DNA of 64,000 nucleotides from Thalassotalea_F euphylliae (GCF_042682785.1 NZ_JBHUIB010000003.1:248001-312000); one strand, 5' to 3'; positions 33,873-43,622 are shown, counted from the first letter of the stretch. Made by a program: numbers and translations. The notes: generated by a model not told the origin, from the sequence alone.

Positions 33873-35705
33873 ATGCAATATCATCAAAATCAGTCGTTAG
33901 CCACTGCGCTACAATCGCTTCAGCAAAAGTTACAGTCGAAGAAATTTCATGATGTCATTAGAATCCTCCCTGAGCTTTTAACAACGTTTCCAAAGCAGGC
34001 CGATATTTTGCATTTAGGGGCATTGGCATATAAAAATTATGGCGACTCAACACAAGCAAAAGACTATTTCCAGAAGGCTATTGATGCTGATAGTAATCAG
34101 GCTGTCATTTTTAATAATTATGCAAATTTGCAAAAATCGTTAGGCGAACTTCCTGAAGCAGTAGAGAACTATAAGAAGGCCTTGTTACTCGATAAAAACT
34201 ACGTTGATGCGTTGAAAAACTTGGCAATTGCGCTGCTAGAGGAAAAAGACTTCAGTGGCGCTTCAAAATATATTGAAAATGCTATCAGACTATCCCCAAG
34301 TTCGTTTTCTCTTCATACCGTTCAAGGCAATGTTTTGATGGCCGAGGACAGGCTCTTAGAAGCTATAGCATCATATAAAACGGCACTTCAGCATAACCCT
34401 CGTTATGTTAATGCGCTGAATAACTTGGGGCTTTGCTATAAATTAACCGAGCAACATGAACTTGCACTTCAGTGTTTCCAACAAGCGAGACAGCATGCAC
34501 CAAATCTTGCTGAAATAGAATTTAATATCGCAAATACACTTTTTGAAAAAGGAAACTATCAGCATGCAGAGCAGTTTTACTGGAGCGCGTTAAATAAAAA
34601 GCCCACAGATGTAAATTACCATAACACGCTAAATGAGTTTTACTGGCAATTAAATCGAAAAGACCAATTTGGTAGTAGTTACAAGCTAGCGCTAGAGCAT
34701 ATGCCTGATGATTTGTCGCTACAGCAAGGTTATGGAGAACTGCTATTTTCCTCAAATCAATTCGACTTTGCACGTAAAATTGCAGAGAAAGGCCTGAAAG
34801 CGGGTAAAACCAGTGGTCTTCATCACCTTCTTGGAAAAGTGTATGCAAGGGATAAGGAATATCAAAGCGCGTCAAGTGAATTCGAAGCTGGTTTAGCTAT
34901 CAAGTTTGATATGGACCTTGCACTTGATGCTATTAATGTAGCGATTGTCAGCTGTGACTATGAAAGAGCGCTTAGTCTTATAGAAAAAGCCGAATTAGTT
35001 TCTCCTTACCATCAGTTGCTACTCGCCTATAAAGGAACAGTATGGCGGCTAATTGGCGACGAACGTCATGAATGGCTAAATAATTACGCTGATTTTGTTC
35101 GTCCATACCAATTACCTGTTCCAAACGGGTACAACACAATTGGTGAGTACTTAGAAGAATTAGAGAGTGTATTGGTATCAATGCACAATATGAAAAATGC
35201 GCCGCTCAAACAAACGTTGAAACTAGGATCTCAGACACCTGGTCGACTGCTGCACAAAAGAAACCCTGTTATTAGTCAGTTTAAAGCAGGTTTACAGGAA
35301 GTGGTTTCTGATTATGTCTCGTCAATGCGAACCGATAACTCTCATCCGTTATTAAGTAGAAAATCTACTCGCTTTGAATTTTCAGGTTCTTGGTCAGTAA
35401 AATTACAACCTAACGGCTTTCATGTGAACCACGTGCACCCTGCAGGTTGGATAAGTTCAGCCTTCTATGTCAATGTGCCGAATTTTTCACAGTTTGAACA
35501 AGAACACGATAATGCGGGTGCGATTAAATTTGGTGAAACGTCAATGCAATTGGGGGAAAGGGAAGAAATAGCGAAGATTGTCTCACCAAGCCCTGGCATG
35601 TTAGTGCTCTTCCCATCTTATACGTGGCATGGAACAGTGCCATTTAATGCAGATGTAGACACTTTTAGACTTACTGCTCCTTTTGATGTAGTGCCCGCGA
35701 AATGA
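33873..35705 (+). CDS. TPR protein with C-terminal 2OG-Fe(II) oxygenase domain
   Basis: Cytosolic protein of 610 residues. Tetratricopeptide repeats fill about 1-400, a protein-binding scaffold. The C-terminal domain (about 480-610) is a putative 2-oxoglutarate/Fe(II) oxygenase of the TIGR02466 type, with iron ligands in GFHVNHVHPAGW (His520/His522 region) and WHGTVPF (His586) and the 2OG-binding Arg at about 599 (DTFRLT). A peptide or protein substrate held by the TPR part is likely but inferred. It overlaps the methyltransferase by four bases (ATGA). Codon use is AT-rich and unbiased, unlike the receptor upstream. Confidence 0.85.
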   Translation: MQYHQNQSLATALQSLQQKLQSKKFHDVIRILPELLTTFPKQADILHLGALAYKNYGDSTQAKDYFQKAIDADSNQAVIFNNYANLQKSLGELPEAVENYKKALLLDKNYVDALKNLAIALLEEKDFSGASKYIENAIRLSPSSFSLHTVQGNVLMAEDRLLEAIASYKTALQHNPRYVNALNNLGLCYKLTEQHELALQCFQQARQHAPNLAEIEFNIANTLFEKGNYQHAEQFYWSALNKKPTDVNYHNTLNEFYWQLNRKDQFGSSYKLALEHMPDDLSLQQGYGELLFSSNQFDFARKIAEKGLKAGKTSGLHHLLGKVYARDKEYQSASSEFEAGLAIKFDMDLALDAINVAIVSCDYERALSLIEKAELVSPYHQLLLAYKGTVWRLIGDERHEWLNNYADFVRPYQLPVPNGYNTIGEYLEELESVLVSMHNMKNAPLKQTLKLGSQTPGRLLHKRNPVISQFKAGLQEVVSDYVSSMRTDNSHPLLSRKSTRFEFSGSWSVKLQPNGFHVNHVHPAGWISSAFYVNVPNFSQFEQEHDNAGAIKFGETSMQLGEREEIAKIVSPSPGMLVLFPSYTWHGTVPFNADVDTFRLTAPFDVVPAK

Positions 35706-36595
35706 CAATGCAAACAAACCAAGGCGCTTGGTCAACCTACTGGCAAACGCAAAAAACTCACAGTTTCATGGCAAATGAAGCAGATCAAACATTACTTGAT
35801 AACCTATGGCAATCTTGGATGGAGAACATTCACTCTGAAGGGCGCATACTAGATTTAGCGACAGGAAATGGTGCCGCAATCGCGAGTATGTTACCTAAGG
35901 TGAAAGATCATAAGTTTGTTGGGGTAGACTATGCAGACATTGATTTGCCAACTCATGAGTCGATAGAGTTTTCAGGAAATACTGATATAACAGCTTTACC
36001 TTTTGCAGACGATTCTTTTCAAGGGATCACTAGTCAATTTGGTTTTGAGTACGCCGATAAAGTAAAAGCATTTGAGGAATTAGTTCGAGTGCTGGTCGCT
36101 GGTGGGCACTTTCAGTTGGTAGTGCACCACGCAGGTAGTGCAATATTAGAAAGTAATATGATGCGTCTTGAAGAGATTAGCTCGCTGGTTGATAAAAATG
36201 GTTTACTCAGTGTGTTGACCAATTATGTTGATCAGCGAATCACAATAGAAGAGCTTGAAGCGGCGGGCCAAACGCTAATCTCTAATAGGCAAGGAAGGCT
36301 GACTAAATCTATTACCGGAGATGTATTTGCAACTATTAACTATATAGTGTCTTTTGTAGCAAAAGAACGTTTTCAAGAAGCTTCTGAGCACGTAAATGGA
36401 TTATTTGGCAAGTTAACTGCGGAGCAGTCTCGTTTGAAACAATTACAAAACGTCGCTCTAGATGAAGCTGCGTTGAGTTGCTTAGTAAATGCAATAGGAA
36501 AGTATCCTGTAACTGTGTCAAGTGAACCACTGTATTCTTCTGATAATCTCTTACTTGCTTGGGTAATAAAAGGGCGCAAATGTGACAGATCTTAA
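35702..36595 (+). CDS. class I SAM-dependent methyltransferase
   Basis: Protein of 297 residues with a Rossmann methyltransferase fold. Motif I is ILDLATGNGAAIASML (about 47-62), the acidic end of strand 2 is GVDYADID, and FADDSFQGITSQFGFEY is motif II-like (about 100-117). The C-terminal half is helical and gives no substrate hint. It is translationally coupled to the preceding TPR-oxygenase and overlaps the next gene by 14 bases, so it belongs to the same modification set. Substrate unknown. Confidence 0.8.
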   Translation: MTMQTNQGAWSTYWQTQKTHSFMANEADQTLLDNLWQSWMENIHSEGRILDLATGNGAAIASMLPKVKDHKFVGVDYADIDLPTHESIEFSGNTDITALPFADDSFQGITSQFGFEYADKVKAFEELVRVLVAGGHFQLVVHHAGSAILESNMMRLEEISSLVDKNGLLSVLTNYVDQRITIEELEAAGQTLISNRQGRLTKSITGDVFATINYIVSFVAKERFQEASEHVNGLFGKLTAEQSRLKQLQNVALDEAALSCLVNAIGKYPVTVSSEPLYSSDNLLLAWVIKGRKCDRS

Positions 36596-37745
36596 ACATA
36601 TTGACGCGCTTTTTAATGATGGGAAAAATGATGCAGGCTTTAGGGCATTACAAGCTTATACAGCGGAAAATCAGCATGACTTATCTCAGCTTTATCGGTT
36701 CGCTGTTCTTGCTGAACAGTTGGGCACAAAAGTTGAAGCAAGTAACGCGTGGGATACTTGCTTAAAGCACCTTGACGCCAATGTCTTAGTTTACTTATAT
36801 GCTGGCTGTTTTTTCTTCAAGGTGGGCGACACCCCAAAGGCGACAGCTATTTTGTCATTAGGACAAGATAAAGACCCGCGTTTGATACACTTTTATCGGG
36901 ATGAAAAGCTTGAATCGCAGACGCGAGAACGCTCGTACAGAGCTAACCAAATATTACGCAAACATTTCAGTGAACTTCACCGAATAACGGTGGGAGAGGA
37001 GCCCAGTAGACACTCTATATACAAGGCTATTTGGCCCCAAACTCACGATGAAGTGTTTCATTATCAACATAAGCAGCAATTGCCAAACGTGCTGTATATT
37101 CCGCATTTGAAAGCTCAACCGTATTGGTCTGCAGAAGCGTTTGGAGGCGAATATGTCGAGCAAAATTTTGACGTCATAAGGAGAGAGTTTCTGTCGTTGA
37201 CAGAGCGTGATTACCTATCAGGTGAGCCTTATTTAGAGTCTGGTTTCACGTCCCGTAACTTTGAAAAGCTAGCGGGAAGCTTGAATTGGACGGCGTTGCA
37301 CCTTTTTAAAAATGGGATTGAGAACAAGGTGTTAACTTCCAAATTTGAAAAGACAATAGGGATTTTGAAACGATTGCCTTTGTATGGCTTAAATGAAAAT
37401 CCTTACGAAGTTTTTTTGTCTGTCCTTAAGCCGGGACAGCACATTGCGCCTCATTACGGACCATCAAACCATAGCCTAACTATTCATTTACCCTTAGTTA
37501 TTCCAGGAGAAGGGTATCTTAGAGTGGGTGAAGAGAAAAAAACATGGAAAGAAGGCAAGCTTGTCGCCTTTGACGATTCCTTTGAACACGAGGCGATAAA
37601 CCAATCGTCAAAGGATAGGGTGGTGCTTATTTTTTCTATATGGCACCCTGAGTTGTCTAGTGAGGAACGTAAAGCAATTCAAGAAACCTTTAACGCGAGG
37701 CTTTTGTGGCTTGAAGGTCGACAAGGCTACCTTTGTAACCTTTGA
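36582..37745 (+). CDS. aspartyl/asparaginyl beta-hydroxylase-like protein
   Basis: Protein of 387 residues with a TPR-like helical N-terminus (about 1-120) and an Asp/Asn beta-hydroxylase domain (about 180-375). The conserved ligands are His291 in APHYGPSN, His336 in DDSFEHEAIN and Arg346 in DRVVLIFSIWHPEL; the His-His spacing of 45 is close to that in animal AspH. The family hydroxylates Asp or Asn in proteins. The start is GTG at 36582. Its end overlaps the convergent sulfotransferase gene by 19 bases. Confidence 0.85.
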   Translation: MTDLKHIDALFNDGKNDAGFRALQAYTAENQHDLSQLYRFAVLAEQLGTKVEASNAWDTCLKHLDANVLVYLYAGCFFFKVGDTPKATAILSLGQDKDPRLIHFYRDEKLESQTRERSYRANQILRKHFSELHRITVGEEPSRHSIYKAIWPQTHDEVFHYQHKQQLPNVLYIPHLKAQPYWSAEAFGGEYVEQNFDVIRREFLSLTERDYLSGEPYLESGFTSRNFEKLAGSLNWTALHLFKNGIENKVLTSKFEKTIGILKRLPLYGLNENPYEVFLSVLKPGQHIAPHYGPSNHSLTIHLPLVIPGEGYLRVGEEKKTWKEGKLVAFDDSFEHEAINQSSKDRVVLIFSIWHPELSSEERKAIQETFNARLLWLEGRQGYLCNL

Positions 37746-39553
37746 TATTCCTGTTCAAACTCGACTAATTGCTTTTTGTATTTCGCTGCAAAATTTATTT
37801 TTTTACGGTTAATTGGTTGCCTTACTTGAACTTCACTAAACGTAAAGCTAGATACCGATTGCTTGTAAAAGTCGAGAAACTTATCTGACCATGTAAAGCC
37901 TAAAAATGAAAATATTTGTTGGCAGACTTTTTGTGGGTTACTCACTAGTTCTTCGTAATCAACGTCTAGTACGTTAGATTCAAACTTCTTTGACCAAACA
38001 TCCATTAATTTATTGGCATTCCAAATAGCGTGCGCTATGTGCTTTAGGTCTGTTGAGTAAGCATGATAATGATTAAATTGTTGACTAAATATCGATAGCG
38101 CCAAGTCGCTTGGCTGTCTTCTCATTTGAATCACTTTTGCATCATCGAAACTTGATAAGATACCACCCACGAATCTGAAGTTATGAGGCATTTTGTCTAT
38201 GATGATTTCGTCTTTAGCATTTACGTAACGTCTGTATCCATTCACATATTCCTCTTTTCGGCTAAGGAGATGTTCAATGGCAATCTCTACCGTGTAATTG
38301 CCAGAGAAAAGATTATGGAAACAACTCGCTATGCCATTACTTTCATTAACACTGCGACTATCAGGCAATTGGCTCAATAGCCTATTAACTAAAGTTGTAC
38401 CTGAGCGGGGCATACCTACAATAAAAACGTTATTTGTGTGTTCACTTCGTCGACCAGTACTCGGGGAAGTTATTGCCATGATTTTCTTTAATTGGCGCTC
38501 TTCTTCCGGAGGTGAATATGTAACACCTTGCAGAGAAAATAGCTGCTGTTGCGATGCATTTGCTGACTTGAAACGAGAAAATGCTTCATCAAAACGCTCA
38601 TTTTTCTCTAGTGCTTTTGCGAGAGTGTATAAATTTTGCTGCCTCTCGAAATCAGTTGTCGTAGCAGAGGCCACAAGGGCGGGAAGTTTTGCTCGTAATT
38701 GTGCTAGTTGAACTGAGTCACCGAGCTCTCCAATGACCTGCCAAGCGAATGAGCAATCATTCCGCATTTTTATTAATAGGTTAGCGATGCGAATCGCGTC
38801 TGCCTTATTGTTTGACAGTCTCGCTAACTTACATTTTAGTGTTAATACAGCTTCAGTCCCTTGGTCGCTTATTTGTTCTAAATAAAGTGTCGCTTTTGGA
38901 ATATCTTGGGCCAGTAATGCCAGGTCAGCAGCTCGAATTAAGTCATTCTCTGATGTGTTTATAGATAGATAACGTTCGAAGTATGCTAATGCAGTGTCAA
39001 AATTTAATGTACTTGCAAAGCTTTGTGAAAGCCCATCTAAAATTTGCGGATTGTTAGGTAATTGTTTATCCAGTCTTTGCCAGTTTGATATCGCTTCTTG
39101 CCAAAGGTTTAGTCTCATACTGGCCTGAGCAACGCAGAATATGAAGTGAGGATCTGTACAACGTGAATGTTTACTCAATTGAATTACCCAATCAAATGCT
39201 GAAAGCGATATGGCAAGTTGAGCATACGGCACAATCATAGGGTCAGACTTTGCTACGTTTTCAGAAAGCTCGTAGAGCCTTTCTGAAGCGTCTTGAAATT
39301 TGTTGCTGGCTCTCAAACATAAAAGGTAATTAAAGTTAATGTCTAGCGCATTGCGTTCGATTGCGAGGGCATTTTCGAAAAAGGCTTCAGCTTTGGCAAG
39401 CTCGTTCTGCTGCATGTGAATAGTGGCTAACCCAAACCAGGCATCTGCCGTTTGCGATTGATTATTGGCTTGTAAATAGAGGTCTACTGCAGTGTCCAAT
39501 TGCCCATCTCTATGAGCCTTTTCTGCTTGCTCAATTAACCCTTGTACAGCCAT
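37727..39553 (-). CDS. TPR-containing sulfotransferase
   Basis: Protein of 608 residues. TPR repeats at about 1-340 are followed by a PAPS-dependent sulfotransferase domain with 5'-phosphosulfate loop GMPRSGTTLVNRLL (Arg383-Thr387) and 3'-phosphate region RRQPSDLALSIFSQQF. The family transfers sulfate to hydroxyl groups, including protein tyrosine in related bacterial and animal enzymes. It is encoded against the surrounding genes: convergent with the AspH-like gene, divergent from the two hydroxylases (start at 39643). Confidence 0.87.
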   Translation of the reverse strand: MAVQGLIEQAEKAHRDGQLDTAVDLYLQANNQSQTADAWFGLATIHMQQNELAKAEAFFENALAIERNALDINFNYLLCLRASNKFQDASERLYELSENVAKSDPMIVPYAQLAISLSAFDWVIQLSKHSRCTDPHFIFCVAQASMRLNLWQEAISNWQRLDKQLPNNPQILDGLSQSFASTLNFDTALAYFERYLSINTSENDLIRAADLALLAQDIPKATLYLEQISDQGTEAVLTLKCKLARLSNNKADAIRIANLLIKMRNDCSFAWQVIGELGDSVQLAQLRAKLPALVASATTTDFERQQNLYTLAKALEKNERFDEAFSRFKSANASQQQLFSLQGVTYSPPEEERQLKKIMAITSPSTGRRSEHTNNVFIVGMPRSGTTLVNRLLSQLPDSRSVNESNGIASCFHNLFSGNYTVEIAIEHLLSRKEEYVNGYRRYVNAKDEIIIDKMPHNFRFVGGILSSFDDAKVIQMRRQPSDLALSIFSQQFNHYHAYSTDLKHIAHAIWNANKLMDVWSKKFESNVLDVDYEELVSNPQKVCQQIFSFLGFTWSDKFLDFYKQSVSSFTFSEVQVRQPINRKKINFAAKYKKQLVEFEQEYQRLQR

Positions 39554-39642
39554 AGTATTTCTTTTAATCGTATCTATTCTATTTTGATGAAAGGGGATGA
39601 TACTATAAGCCGCATATTAATTTAACGCCTCAATCTAATAAC

Positions 39643-40389
39643 ATGTCTTCTAGAAAAACATTGGCGTTGGGCTGGCAAAATCCACCTACAGCTTTAATAG
39701 ACGCATTTCAAACAGACGGTTACGTTAAGGTTCCACAAGCACTGCACTGTGAAACCGCTACAATAATCAAAGAAGCTATTGATAATCAGCATTCGTGGAA
39801 CTTAGTATTTAACCATCAGGGTAGTCATCAAGACTTAAACGCTCTGCAAGTAGCTGATTGGACAGAGCAGCAGAAAAAAGATCTTGTTAATATAGTGAAT
39901 GCTCAGGCGAGCGATGGATTTCAGTATTTTTATGAAAACATTCCTTTATACGACATCTACTATGACAACCTTCTTCCTGAACACTTCTTTAATACTATTT
40001 ATGAGTTTTTAAACAGTAAAGAAACACTCACGTTTTTTAGAGAGTTATTAAATGAGCCTGCAATTTCTTTTGTCGACGCGCAAATTACACGATTTGGCCC
40101 AGGACATTTTCTTAACGTGCACAACGACGCTGTAGCTAATAAAAATAGGATTGCAGCATACGTGATTAATCTAACACACGATTGGCGCCCGGATTGGGGA
40201 GGGGCACTACACCTTCTTGACAGTGAGCAAAATATCCATAAAAGTTTCTTACCGTCATTCAATGAAATAAACATTTTTAAGATACCCGTAGATCACTATG
40301 TAGGCTATGTAAGTCCTTTTGCTTCTAATAAAAGAATTTCTATAACAGGCTGGTTGCGTAGTGGCGAAAACCCTAAAGAGAAAAGGTAA
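39643..40389 (+). CDS. 2OG-Fe(II) oxygenase, Ofd1/Tpa1-like prolyl hydroxylase type
   Basis: Protein of 248 residues with iron ligands His160 and Asp162 (VHNDA), His218 (VDHYV) and 2OG-binding Arg231 (NKRISI). The segment THDWRPDWGGALHLLD is typical of P4H-like enzymes in the Ofd1/OGFOD1 group, which hydroxylate proline in proteins. The substrate here is unknown. It is followed after five bases by a paralogue. The start follows a 90-base gap from the divergent sulfotransferase. Confidence 0.83.
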   Translation: MSSRKTLALGWQNPPTALIDAFQTDGYVKVPQALHCETATIIKEAIDNQHSWNLVFNHQGSHQDLNALQVADWTEQQKKDLVNIVNAQASDGFQYFYENIPLYDIYYDNLLPEHFFNTIYEFLNSKETLTFFRELLNEPAISFVDAQITRFGPGHFLNVHNDAVANKNRIAAYVINLTHDWRPDWGGALHLLDSEQNIHKSFLPSFNEINIFKIPVDHYVGYVSPFASNKRISITGWLRSGENPKEKR

Positions 40390-40394
40390 ATACT

Positions 40395-41084
40395 TTGATT
40401 CAATTTGAACAACACAATGATGCTTTGCCATCATTACATGATACGTTTGCAGCTCACGGCGTTGTCCGCATTAATAACTTTCTAGACGCAGATGTTGCCC
40501 AAAGTTTAGCGAATGATGCAGACTCGGTATCGTTTAAAAATGCATTTTTTCTAGACGGAAAAAACCAGGAATTGTCAGATGATGACATTCGAGCAATGCC
40601 TGCTGACAAAGTTCGAAACCTCTATCGTAATTTATACAAATTGGCATCGACAGGTGTTGGCTTTCTGTATGGCAGACATAAGTTATCAGAGGGTGAAACA
40701 GGGAACTTTGATCAAGTAATCCAGTCTTTAAATAGCGAGCGTTGTTTGTCGTTAATAAATGCTATTACTAATAAGCAAAACTTGAAAAGCGCAGATGGAC
40801 AGGTTACTCGCTATAGAGTTGGAGATTATTTGACTAGACACATCGATAATATCCAAGGAGAGACGAGAGAGATTGCTTATGTGCTTGGCTTAAGCCCAGA
40901 GTGGCACCCAGATTGGGGAGGCTTGTTACAATTTTTTGAGTTAAATGGTACACCAACAAATTCATATATGCCTGAATTTAACTCTCTGACAATATTCGAT
41001 GTCAACAAAGTCCATTCTGTCACGTCTATAGCGCCGTTTTCGCCAAAGAATAGATACTCAGTAACTGGCTGGTTTCGCTCGTAG
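40395..41084 (+). CDS. 2OG-Fe(II) oxygenase, paralogue of the preceding gene
   Basis: Protein of 229 residues, colinear with its neighbour in the catalytic half: His149 and Asp151 (RHIDN), PEWHPDWGGLLQFF, His207 (NKVHSV), Arg220 (KNRYSVTGWFRS). It starts at TTG 40395, preceded by AAAGG. The N-terminal halves differ more, so the two may take different positions or substrates. The tandem arrangement indicates an old duplication. Confidence 0.83.
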   Translation: MIQFEQHNDALPSLHDTFAAHGVVRINNFLDADVAQSLANDADSVSFKNAFFLDGKNQELSDDDIRAMPADKVRNLYRNLYKLASTGVGFLYGRHKLSEGETGNFDQVIQSLNSERCLSLINAITNKQNLKSADGQVTRYRVGDYLTRHIDNIQGETREIAYVLGLSPEWHPDWGGLLQFFELNGTPTNSYMPEFNSLTIFDVNKVHSVTSIAPFSPKNRYSVTGWFRS

Positions 41085-41351
41085 TTAACATTAATTTAAC
41101 GACATAAACTGTACGAATTGTAAGCGTTTATGTAATTAGATTTGACTTAGTACGAATGAATTAGTAAAACATCAGTCTGCGAAATTTTATATTGAGAAGG
41201 ATTAGGAGTACGTTAGCTGCATATTTATGTGAATTGTTAATTAAAATTTATTGAGTTTAATAAATTGTTTTAGGCTTGTAGCGACGCTATTTTAAAGCAA
41301 AACAGTTTAGTAAATTTATAAATTATTTGGTTCATAATTATGTGTTCTAGG

Positions 41352-41381
41352 TTGACACTTTAGCTGTCGTCTGGGAATATT
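41352..41381 (+). promoter_or_regulatory. candidate promoter of the TonB2-type operon
   Basis: TTGACA (41352-41357), 18-bp spacer, AATATT (41376-41381). The gap 41085-41493 is AT-rich; it also holds AATAA-TCC-TTATT (41402-41414), a small palindrome that might bind a regulator but is a poor Fur-box match. No gene seen in the gap. Confidence 0.45.
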
Positions 41382-41493
41382 GGCTGGTTGTATTCTAGAT
41401 AAATAATCCTTATTAAATGGCAGATTTTAAATTCACCGCTTTGGTGAGTTGAAATTTTTGTTATCTAAATTAAATAGCAATTGGTTGGGAACT

Positions 41494-42273
41494 ATGTCCA
41501 AAATAAGTAAAAAAAGCCTTATCGCATCGACGATAGCAGGTGTTTTAGCGTTAGCGGGTAGCAATATTGCTGCAGCTGATGCTTTAACAGATTTACAAAA
41601 AGCTGAAGCGCAAATTTTCAAAGCATCAGCTAAATCTCAAAGCAAGATCGATAGCATCTATGAGCAAACACAAGATTTGCTAGCTGACTACCGTACAACA
41701 GTTGACGAAGCTGACGTACTAAGAGGCTACAACGATCACGTTCAACGCATGGTTGATGACCAAAAAGCAAACATCGACTCTTTACAACGTCAAATCGACG
41801 GTATCGACAAGATTAAGCAAGGTGTTGTTCCTTTAATGTACAAAATGATTGATACATTAGAGAAGTTTATTGAACTTGATGTTCCAATGAACCTTGAAAG
41901 CCGTAAAGAGCGCATCGCAACTCTACGTGACGTTATGAATGATTCAAACGTTACAACGTCTGAGCAATTCCGTCTTGTACTTGAAGCTTACGAAATTGAA
42001 GCAAGCTACGGTACAGTATTTGACGCTTACCAAGGCGAATTGGACCTAGGCGACCGTGTTATCACGGCTGACTTCGTTCACATGGGCCGCGTAGCGTTAG
42101 TTGCTCAGTCTCTTGACTACAAACAAGCATGGGTATGGAACAACGCTACTCGTTCTTGGGAAGAAATTGGTGAAGAGTACGCTAAGACTATCACTGACAC
42201 TATCCGTATGGCGCGTAAGCAGCTTTCATTGGATATGACTAAACTTCCAGTATTTGCAGCAGGAGCTCAATAA
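41494..42273 (+). CDS. DUF3450 family periplasmic coiled-coil protein
   Basis: Exported protein of 259 residues with signal peptide (LIASTIAGVLALAGSNIAAAD) and a mainly coiled-coil body. The ATG at 41494 is chosen because it gives a proper signal peptide; an in-frame TTG at 41449 would add 15 residues. The family regularly precedes the TonB2 gene set in Vibrio and Alteromonadales. It shares one base with the next gene (TAATG). Its exact role is unknown; an accessory role in TonB energising is inferred. Confidence 0.86.
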   Translation: MSKISKKSLIASTIAGVLALAGSNIAAADALTDLQKAEAQIFKASAKSQSKIDSIYEQTQDLLADYRTTVDEADVLRGYNDHVQRMVDDQKANIDSLQRQIDGIDKIKQGVVPLMYKMIDTLEKFIELDVPMNLESRKERIATLRDVMNDSNVTTSEQFRLVLEAYEIEASYGTVFDAYQGELDLGDRVITADFVHMGRVALVAQSLDYKQAWVWNNATRSWEEIGEEYAKTITDTIRMARKQLSLDMTKLPVFAAGAQ

Positions 42274-43622
42274 TGAAAAAAGTAATTAACTTCGTATTGC
42301 TTGCTGCTTCATTATCAGCAGGTTTCGCAACTACAGCTAACGCAAATGACTTAGACAAGTTACTAGAGCAAGTAAAAGCTGATCGTATTTCTGAAGCTAA
42401 GCTTGACAAAAAGCGTGAAGCTGAGTTCTTAGCTGCACGTGCTGACAAGCAAGCTTTATTGAACAAAGCAAAAGCTGAGCTTAAAGCACAGCAAGACCGC
42501 AACGCTCGTTTAACTAAAGAGTACGCTGCTAACGAAATCACACTTGCTCAAAAAGAGCAGGAGCTTGATAACGCTAAAGGTACACTAGGTGAAATGTTCG
42601 GTGTGAGCCGTTCAGCTGCTGCAGATGCATACGGTATGATTTCAACATCAATCGTAAGTGCTCAATACCCAGGTCGTGGTGAAGCGTTAAACCGCATCGC
42701 AAACTCTAAAGAAATCCCAGGTCTTCCTGATTTAGAAGAGTTATGGTTTGCACTTCAAACAGAAATGACTGAGTCAGGTAAAGTTGCTCAATTCCAAACT
42801 GAAGTAACTAACTTAGACGGTACTAAGTCACAAGAAACAGTAACGCGTATCGGTACTTTTAACTTAGTATCTTCAAACGGTTACCTAACTTACAATGATG
42901 AACTAGGTCAAGTTCAGCCTCTAGCTAAGCAACCAGCTGGCTACATTTCTGGTACAGCTAGTGAGTTCTTCACTACTTCATCAGGTTACACAGGCGTATA
43001 CCTAGATCCTTCACGTGGTGCAATCCTAGCACTAGAAACTCGTAAGCGTACGCTTATGGAATTCTACCACCAAGGTGCTGAAGTAGGTTACGCAATCACG
43101 GTACTACTTATCATTGGTTTACTTATCGCTCTTGAGCGCATGGTTGTTCTTACTGCTATTGGTTCTAAGATCAAAGCACAAACTAAGAACATGGATAAGC
43201 CAAACAGCAACAACCCTCTAGGTCGTCTACTTAAAGTGTACCAAGAGAACAAAGATACTGACGCTGAAACGCTTGAGCTGAAGCTTGACGAGCAAATTTT
43301 ACGTGAAACTCCAGTAGTTGACCGTGGTATCAATATCATCAAGATGTTCGCTGCTATTGCACCTCTAATGGGTCTATTAGGTACGGTTATCGGTATGATC
43401 ATGACGTTCCAAACAATCACATTGTTCGGTACGGGTGACCCGAAACTTATGGCTGGTAACATCTCTCTAGCCCTAGTAACTACTGCATTAGGTCTAATTG
43501 CTGCACTTCCGTTAATCCTTGTTCACAGCATTGTAGCGGGTAAAGCAAAATCTGTACTTCACAAATTGGACGAGCAAGCTGCTGGTTTAATTGCTGAAAT
43601 CGCAGAGAAGGAGTCTAAATAA
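42273..43622 (+). CDS. TtpC-like MotA/TolQ/ExbB proton channel protein with periplasmic coiled-coil
   Basis: Protein of 449 residues: signal peptide (1-24), a periplasmic coiled-coil and domain (about 25-265), then three membrane helices with the ExbB/TolQ fold (AITVLLIIGLLIALERMVVL; IAPLMGLLGTVIGMIMTFQ; ISLALVTTALGLIAALPLILV). It corresponds to TtpC of the Vibrio TonB2 system, which is needed with ExbB2, ExbD2 and TonB2. It is fused to exbB by a one-base stop/start overlap (TAATG). Confidence 0.9.
   Translation: MKKVINFVLLAASLSAGFATTANANDLDKLLEQVKADRISEAKLDKKREAEFLAARADKQALLNKAKAELKAQQDRNARLTKEYAANEITLAQKEQELDNAKGTLGEMFGVSRSAAADAYGMISTSIVSAQYPGRGEALNRIANSKEIPGLPDLEELWFALQTEMTESGKVAQFQTEVTNLDGTKSQETVTRIGTFNLVSSNGYLTYNDELGQVQPLAKQPAGYISGTASEFFTTSSGYTGVYLDPSRGAILALETRKRTLMEFYHQGAEVGYAITVLLIIGLLIALERMVVLTAIGSKIKAQTKNMDKPNSNNPLGRLLKVYQENKDTDAETLELKLDEQILRETPVVDRGINIIKMFAAIAPLMGLLGTVIGMIMTFQTITLFGTGDPKLMAGNISLALVTTALGLIAALPLILVHSIVAGKAKSVLHKLDEQAAGLIAEIAEKESK

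Noticed and set aside
33873..41084. Siderophore biosynthesis cluster
   Set aside because: No NRPS, NIS synthetase or ornithine hydroxylase is present; the enzymes are of protein- or peptide-modifying families.
41402..41414. Fur box before the TonB2 operon
   Set aside because: Only a short AATAA/TTATT palindrome; fewer than half of the 19-base Fur consensus positions fit.
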